NCBI GenBank assembly: GCA_014055465.1
Contig: WIAF01000005.1
Span: 124,001 to 188,000 of the forward strand
Source of the DNA: Nitrospira sp. CR1.1
GTDB taxonomy: Bacteria; Nitrospirota; Nitrospiria; Nitrospirales; Nitrospiraceae
DNA length: 64,000 nucleotides
Direction: 5' to 3'
The translations under genes were made by a program, and so were the position numbers. The number at the start of each line of letters is the position of its first letter. Positions within the stretch are counted from its first letter, which is position 1. A model generated the notes under the pieces. The model was not told the origin of the DNA and did no database searches. It saw nothing but the letters and a program-made list of their open reading frames with translations. This document shows positions 61,001 to 64,000 of the stretch, in pieces.

Positions 61001-61597
61001 CATGATGCCGTTCTCATTAACCAGATCGTCTTCAATCGACTGAATGAAGCAGGCATGCGGCTGCGGATGCTCGAACGCATTCGTGGCCCGGACCACTTCG
61101 CCCAATTTGGGATCGACGTAAAAGTGGCCCTGCGCCGGCCCCGAAAGCCCGTAGGCATAATGCAGCCCCGTGTTGAACCATTGGGGGCTGTTGGGGGCGG
61201 CCATCTGGTAGGCCAGCATGTAGCACATTTCATCGTGGAAAGCGGTCGCATCTTCCGGCGTTTTGAAATAGCCGTGATTCTTGCCCCAGAAGGTCCAACA
61301 ACCGGCCAGCCGGTTAAACACCTGGCGGGAGTCGCGCTCGCCGCCCAGCACAGGCTTGCCTGCGGCATCCACCACCGGCGTGCCATCCTCATGAACTTGC
61401 GGGACGCCGGCTTTCCGGAAATATTTTTGGGCCAGAATATCGATGGCCAATTGCGTCCAATGTTCAGGGATGTCGATATGCTCCAACTTAAACACGGTCG
61501 ATCCGTCTGGATTCCGGATCTCCGAGGAACGTTGTACGAACGCAAGACCTTCATAGGGGCTCTGCCCACGCTTGGTGAATCTTCGTTCAATCCTCAC
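58046..61597 (-). CDS. nrdJ: Vitamin B12-dependent (class II) ribonucleotide reductase
   Basis: 1183 residues from GTG at 61597, with AAGGAGG 5 bases upstream. The class II layout is clear: [11 protein letters not shown] and [11 protein letters not shown] near residues 215-240, [21 protein letters not shown] in the catalytic barrel, [21 protein letters not shown] in parts, and a C-terminal zinc-type CQNCKQF...CLKCMSCGE. It reduces ribonucleotides to deoxyribonucleotides using adenosylcobalamin and needs no oxygen. No nrdAB or cobalamin riboswitch is visible here. The promoter region carries two NrdR-type boxes. Confidence 0.96.
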   Translation of the reverse strand: MRIERRFTKRGQSPYEGLAFVQRSSEIRNPDGSTVFKLEHIDIPEHWTQLAIDILAQKYFRKAGVPQVHEDGTPVVDAAGKPVLGGERDSRQVFNRLAGCWTFWGKNHGYFKTPEDATAFHDEMCYMLAYQMAAPNSPQWFNTGLHYAYGLSGPAQGHFYVDPKLGEVVRATNAFEHPQPHACFIQSIEDDLVNENGIMDLWVREARLFKYGSGTGTNFSRLRGDGESLSGGGRSSGLMSFLKIGDRAAGAIKSGGTTRRAAKMVCLDLDHPDIEEFIDWKVVEEQKVAAMVTGSKICAQRLNAVLKACQLADAQGLAHLELDMKHNQALREAVAAARRDMVPEAYIHRMFDYAKQGYTHFVFHEYDTNWDGKAYQTVSGQNSNNSVRIPNGFFDALERDGDWELRRRIDGKISKTIKARDLWDKIAWAAWICADPGTQYDTTINEWHTCPEDGRINASNPCSEYMFLDDTACNLASLNLAKFFNAEGEFDLDSFRHAVRLWTVALEISVLMASFPSRAIAQKSYEYRTLGLGYANLGTILMKQSIPYDSPKATAICGAITAIMTGESYATSAEMAAEIGPFPGYNKNRDAMLRVIRNHRRAAYSAPNEEYEDLTILPTSIQPEQCPPAMLLAARRAWDRALELGTAYGFRNAQVTVIAPTGTIGLVMDCDTTGIEPDFALVKFKKLAGGGYFKIINQSLPPALQALGYTDAQIRDIGAYCAGHQTLKGAPFINHEVLRQKGFDDAALERLEGSLAQAFEIQFVFNKYTLGEQFCREKLGITDAQLADPTFNMLKTLGFTQEDVAAANDYCCGTMTVEGAPHLKLEHLPIFDCANRCGRIGQRYIAVDAHIRMMAAAQPFISGAISKTINMPADATLEDVKAAYLFAWKSMVKAVALYRDGSKLSQPLNASSDSGKGAEAAPSVATVAEKVAERVLVRYLHKRRSLPARRSGYTQKAIIGGHKLYLRTGEYEDGTLGEIFLDMHKEGAAFRSLMNNFAIAISLGLQHGVPLEEFVEAFVFTRFEPNGPVKLNDRIKMATSIIDYIFRELAITYLERKDLSQVQEDDLRMDSMKKDEQDPECVEEEVDMTALKKASILTEHLPVRRNGMNGGNGHSQRAGGAGSGSVAHKLELKRETLTVTSVRQEAKEKGYEGDPCQNCKQFTLVRNGTCLKCMSCGETSGCS

Positions 61598-61728
61598 TGG
61601 TTCCTCCTTAACAGATGCCTAACGTTCGGTGCAGATGCCGGCCGGCAAATGATGTATGGGTTGGGACGGAAAAGAGGCCTGTCCATCCAGAGGTGCATTC
61701 TCGTCGGTCACGGTTTCTCGGCTGCATG

Positions 61729-61775
61729 CATACTAGATATAGTGATCCATTTTTTTTGTCAAACAAAATGTTGTG
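61729..61775 (-). promoter_or_regulatory. nrdJ promoter with tandem NrdR boxes
   Basis: On the minus strand CACAACATTTTGTTTG (61760-61775) and CACTATATCTAGTATG (61729-61744) both resemble the NrdR box (core CACWAKATSTWGTG). The second matches 13 of 14 positions and the first about 11. Their centres are 31 bp apart, the spacing typical of NrdR operators. A perfect -35 TTGACA (61757-61762) overlaps the first box and a -10-like TATCTA or TATATC lies inside the second. Repression by NrdR with dATP/ATP sensing is inferred. Confidence 0.7.
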
Positions 61776-61856
61776 GCACAACTGTGAGTAATGGGGATAA
61801 GCTGGTGATAGCGCCTCCGCTAGATTTGAGGCTGCGTTTCTCCACTTTTCGCTGGG

Positions 61857-61865
61857 TTATCCACA
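61857..61865 (+). promoter_or_regulatory. Perfect DnaA box
   Basis: TTATCCACA matches the DnaA consensus exactly and lies about 80 bases upstream of the nrdJ promoter. A single box can occur by chance, but DnaA is known to regulate nrd genes in E. coli. No cluster of boxes or AT-rich unwinding region was seen, so this is not an origin. Confidence 0.35.
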
Positions 61866-61925
61866 GCGTTCAAGAGGCTGTGGAAGAAGTTTTTCACAGG
61901 GAGCCGAGAAAATTCCTGGCACAGA

Positions 61926-62300
61926 TCAAAATGCGAGCCGGCCGACCTTCACTGTCGCCTCCTCGACCCCTCGTAACGGGACAAATTGACCGCCGATACC
62001 CAGCACCAGCACCGGCTGGTCCAACACGTTGGTTTCGAACAGGCTGAGCAGGCCCCAGTTGTTCCGCCTGGTATTCGGCCGGACAACACCCTCGACGAGT
62101 TTGGGACCTTGCGCACGGAAAATCGATCGGATCAGGTCGCGGTCTCGACGAGGGCCAGATTGATCCATTTTCTCGATCTCGGCTGACAAACGCGCTTCGA
62201 CGAACTGCAGATAGGCATCCATCGTCGGATTGGTCACCGCCAACCAGACTGCCAGCATCAAACTTCCGACCAATCCGGCCAAGGTCACAGTACTCATCAT
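61926..62300 (-). CDS. DUF4359-type small membrane-anchored protein
   Basis: 124 residues with one N-terminal hydrophobic helix (about 4-23). After it comes the N-P-T-M-D-A-Y-L-Q-F motif, matching the DUF4359 start (A-V-T-N-P-x-x-x-x-Y), then a charged helix and a C-terminal strand block (LLSLFETNV, LVLGIGGQFVPL). Function is unknown. It is transcribed divergently from the three-helix protein gene to its right. Confidence 0.65.
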   Translation of the reverse strand: MMSTVTLAGLVGSLMLAVWLAVTNPTMDAYLQFVEARLSAEIEKMDQSGPRRDRDLIRSIFRAQGPKLVEGVVRPNTRRNNWGLLSLFETNVLDQPVLVLGIGGQFVPLRGVEEATVKVGRLAF

Positions 62301-62458
62301 GTACTTTCTTCGAGCATCCGCGGCACATTCAGAAGCGGGTGGCAGGCGTCCGACGGTTTGACAAATGCACCCCGTCTGTTTAGCTTACGCCCGATTTCCA
62401 CGGAATGGAATACGAAGGCGCGTGACCGTGCCGGTTCGAGAGATACGGAGGAGCCACT

Positions 62459-62749
62459 ATGTTCGTTTGGAGTAAACGCCTCGTCGCCGGCCTGCTGGCG
62501 GGTTTCGTCCTGCTTATTGGAATATTCCTGGTTCAGGGAGAGCCTGAATCGATCAGCGGCTTGAAGATCCATACCACCCGCTGGATCACGGTGAACTATA
62601 TCGGTCTGCTGATATGGCTGTTTGTGTGGATGTTCGATCAAGCGCGGGTGCGCGGAAAAAATGTGCTGTTGTGGCTGGTGCCATTCGCCTTGGCGCCGCT
62701 GCCGACCCTGATGCTGTTTATTTTGTTTTTACAGAAGAAGATGAAGTAG
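62459..62749 (+). CDS. Small three-helix membrane protein
   Basis: 96 residues; GGAGGAG precedes the ATG. Hydrophobic helices are at about 7-24, 43-58 and 70-90, with positively charged ends (KKMK). No family was recognised. It could be a small accessory membrane protein, but nothing nearby indicates a partner. Confidence 0.65.
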   Translation: MFVWSKRLVAGLLAGFVLLIGIFLVQGEPESISGLKIHTTRWITVNYIGLLIWLFVWMFDQARVRGKNVLLWLVPFALAPLPTLMLFILFLQKKMK

Positions 62750-62851
62750 GCTACTGCAGAGCCCGCCGGAATATGGAGGGGATGGCGACCAGCCCGATGG
62801 TGGACGTTGCGTACTCATCAATCCGCCTAGCGAGCTCGCTTATCGTCTACG

Positions 62852-63070
62852 CTACGAAGCCCACCTCATATCAAGCTTCTTCTGATTGAGCGCGCAATCA
62901 CGCAGGTACAAATTAATCAGATTCTGATACGGCATCCCGATTTCATCAGCCAACCCTTTGAAATAGGCCACGGTCGTTTTATCCAATCGAATCGTAATGG
63001 GTTGCTTCAACCGCCCGCGGTACGGATTGCGCTGCCCCTTCATCTTTGAGAAATCATATTCCGCCCTCAT
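62852..63070 (-). CDS. brnA: BrnA/CopG-type antitoxin
   Basis: 72 residues. The pattern KQPITIRLDKTTVAYFKGLADEIGMPYQNLINLYLRDCA is that of BrnA antitoxins: a ribbon-helix-helix domain (I-T-I-R-L-D ... Y-F-K-x-x-A-x-x-x-G-x-P-Y-Q-x-L-I-N). It should bind BrnT and repress its own operon. It lies 3 bases downstream of brnT, the usual brnT-brnA order. Confidence 0.88.
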   Translation of the reverse strand: MRAEYDFSKMKGQRNPYRGRLKQPITIRLDKTTVAYFKGLADEIGMPYQNLINLYLRDCALNQKKLDMRWAS

Positions 63071-63073
63071 ATG

Positions 63074-63355
63074 TCACCTCTCATAATGCTTCCCCTCCTG
63101 CCGTGTCGCTTTTCTGGCCGAGATGATGCGAATAACGTCGTCTCGTTCACGATAGCAGTGACACACGACCAGGATTCGTAGCGTGAAACTCAGGCCCAGC
63201 ATAAGAAATCGATCCTCCTCCGAATGATCCGGATCGTAGAACCGCTTCGCGTGGTCGTCGAGAAATACCGACTGCGCCTCCTCGAACGAGACACCGTGCT
63301 TCCGAATATTTTGCCGATTCTTTTTTTCATCCCACTCAAACCGAATATCACCCAT
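63074..63355 (-). CDS. brnT: BrnT-type ribonuclease toxin
   Basis: 93 residues from ATG at 63355; an ATG at 63370 would add five residues. The BrnT pattern is clear: F-E-W-D-E-K-K-N-R-x-N-I-R-K-H-G-V-S-F-E-E-A, then R-F-L-M-L-G-L-S and RDDVIRIISARKATRQEGKHYE, the usual R-I-I-S-A-R-x-A-x-x-x-E-x-x-x-Y-E ending. BrnT is a RelE-fold ribonuclease toxin neutralised by BrnA. Confidence 0.88.
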   Translation of the reverse strand: MGDIRFEWDEKKNRQNIRKHGVSFEEAQSVFLDDHAKRFYDPDHSEEDRFLMLGLSFTLRILVVCHCYRERDDVIRIISARKATRQEGKHYER

Positions 63356-63439
63356 GCATACAGTGTACATATGTTAAGTCCCGGGTTCAATTGCACCCGG
63401 CGGACCATCGGATGTGGAGTGCCCGATATTCGCCAACAT

Positions 63440-64000
63440 TTAGCAGGAAGTCTCGGCCTCTCCCCTTTCCGCATTCACCTCTGTATGCTCTGCGACAGGC
63501 TTGCGAAGAATCCACAGCAACCATAGACCCGGTAATGCAGCGAGGAAGGTCACAAAGAAAAACGGGCCCCACCCGGCCAACCCCACCAGTTTCGCCGCCG
63601 GCCAGCCGAGAAACACGCGGCCGAGCGCTTCAACGGACGAGAGCAGCGCAAACTGAGTCGCCGTGTAGCGGTGGTTGCAGAGCGACATGACCAGCGCCAC
63701 GAAGGCAGCGGTGCCCATTCCTCCAGTAAGGTTTTCCACTCCGACCGCCAGGGCCATCACCGCATAACTCTTCCCGGCCCAGGCCAGCCACATGAATGTC
63801 AGGTTCGAGAGCGCCTGCAGTATCCCAAACACAAAGAGTGAACGGAACAGCCCCAGCCGCGGCATCAAGCTGCCGCCGATAAACGCGCCCAGAATGGTCG
63901 CTCCCATCCCGAACGCGCGAACCACGCCGATATCCTCCGACGAAAACTGCACGCCTCGCAGCAGAAACGACGTCGTTAAGGCGCCGGCAAAGGCGTCGCC
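63440..64000 (-). CDS. ampG: AmpG-like MFS transporter, C-terminal part (partial)
   Basis: The frame runs through the right edge; the visible protein begins GDAFAGALTTSFLLRGVQFS and continues for about 186 residues. At least five hydrophobic helices are visible. GDAFAGAL...FLLRGVQFSSEDIG, the G-x-x-x-T-I-x-G-A-F-I-G-G block and the VENLTGGMGTAAFVALVMSLC segment are typical of AmpG, the inner-membrane importer of anhydromuropeptides for wall recycling. The N-terminal half is outside the window. Confidence 0.8.
   Translation of the reverse strand, partial: GDAFAGALTTSFLLRGVQFSSEDIGVVRAFGMGATILGAFIGGSLMPRLGLFRSLFVFGILQALSNLTFMWLAWAGKSYAVMALAVGVENLTGGMGTAAFVALVMSLCNHRYTATQFALLSSVEALGRVFLGWPAAKLVGLAGWGPFFFVTFLAALPGLWLLWILRKPVAEHTEVNAERGEAETSC

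Noticed and set aside
61598..61925. Cobalamin riboswitch upstream of B12-dependent nrdJ
   Set aside because: No B12-box (GCCACTG-type) element or suitable fold was seen on the minus strand; the region is better explained by NrdR boxes and a promoter.
63374..63410. tRNA 3' end or attachment site (CCCGGGTTCAATTGCACCCGG)
   Set aside because: The loop is ten bases instead of seven and there is no acceptor or anticodon arm; it is only a short stem-loop.

Overview
The window is GC-rich, densely packed chromosomal DNA from a didermic (outer-membrane-bearing) bacterium. The gene set (LolCD lipoprotein export, AddAB-like recombination nucleases, a B12-dependent ribonucleotide reductase, an archaeal-type topoisomerase VI, TraF/FadL-like and PilZ proteins, many lipoproteins) fits a Nitrospirota/Nitrospira-like organism. 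That assignment is an inference from gene content; there is no rRNA or marker phylogeny here. No tRNA, rRNA, CRISPR array, prophage or insertion sequence was recognised.

Layout. 1-10.7 kb: the end of lgt, a TPR lipoprotein, an addB-addA-like pair, two small redox/zinc proteins, phosphoglucomutase, an NlpC/P60-like lipoprotein and yacG. 10.7-17.6 kb: secreted and membrane accessory proteins, including a Cys-rich exported protein, a sterol-desaturase-type hydroxylase, a GT2 glycosyltransferase, a DUF1501/DUF1800 pair and a cupredoxin-like lipoprotein. 17.6-23.9 kb: topoisomerase VI A and B, a REC-PAS-PAS-PAS protein and dodecin. 24-30.6 kb: a 2OG-Fe(II) oxygenase, three tandem paralogous lipoproteins, a SmpA-like lipoprotein, a PPOX-fold protein, VanZ-like and PilZ proteins and a coiled-coil membrane protein. 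30.6-40 kb: lnt, prfB (with its programmed +1 frameshift), lysS, lolC, lolD, a TraF-like protein, a lipoprotein and a GAF protein. 40.2-47.4 kb: a complete trp operon on the minus strand (trpE-G-D-C-lipoprotein-F-B-A). 48-56.5 kb: a LysM lipoprotein, a MoxR ATPase coupled to a 632-residue uncharacterised protein, ligA, a CorC-type protein, rlpA, an ACT protein and a cupin. 56.6-64 kb: a decayed DUF748 gene, PilZ, nrdJ with an NrdR-type operator, small membrane proteins, a BrnTA toxin-antitoxin pair and an AmpG-like transporter running off the right edge.

How the genes fit together. Lipoprotein biogenesis is prominent: lgt attaches the lipid, lnt adds the third acyl chain and lolCD exports the product, while at least eleven genes in the window encode proteins with a lipobox. 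DNA maintenance is a second theme (AddAB-like, Topo VI, LigA, YacG, NrdJ). The trp operon is complete but carries an unrelated small lipoprotein gene, a 123-bp palindromic repeat and a truncated copy of that repeat between its genes. A second full copy of the repeat lies upstream of rlpA.

The most interesting items are the MoxR/632-residue protein pair, the tandem NrdR boxes over the nrdJ promoter, the palindromic repeat family in the trp operon, bacterial Topo VI, and the three-gene lipoprotein family.
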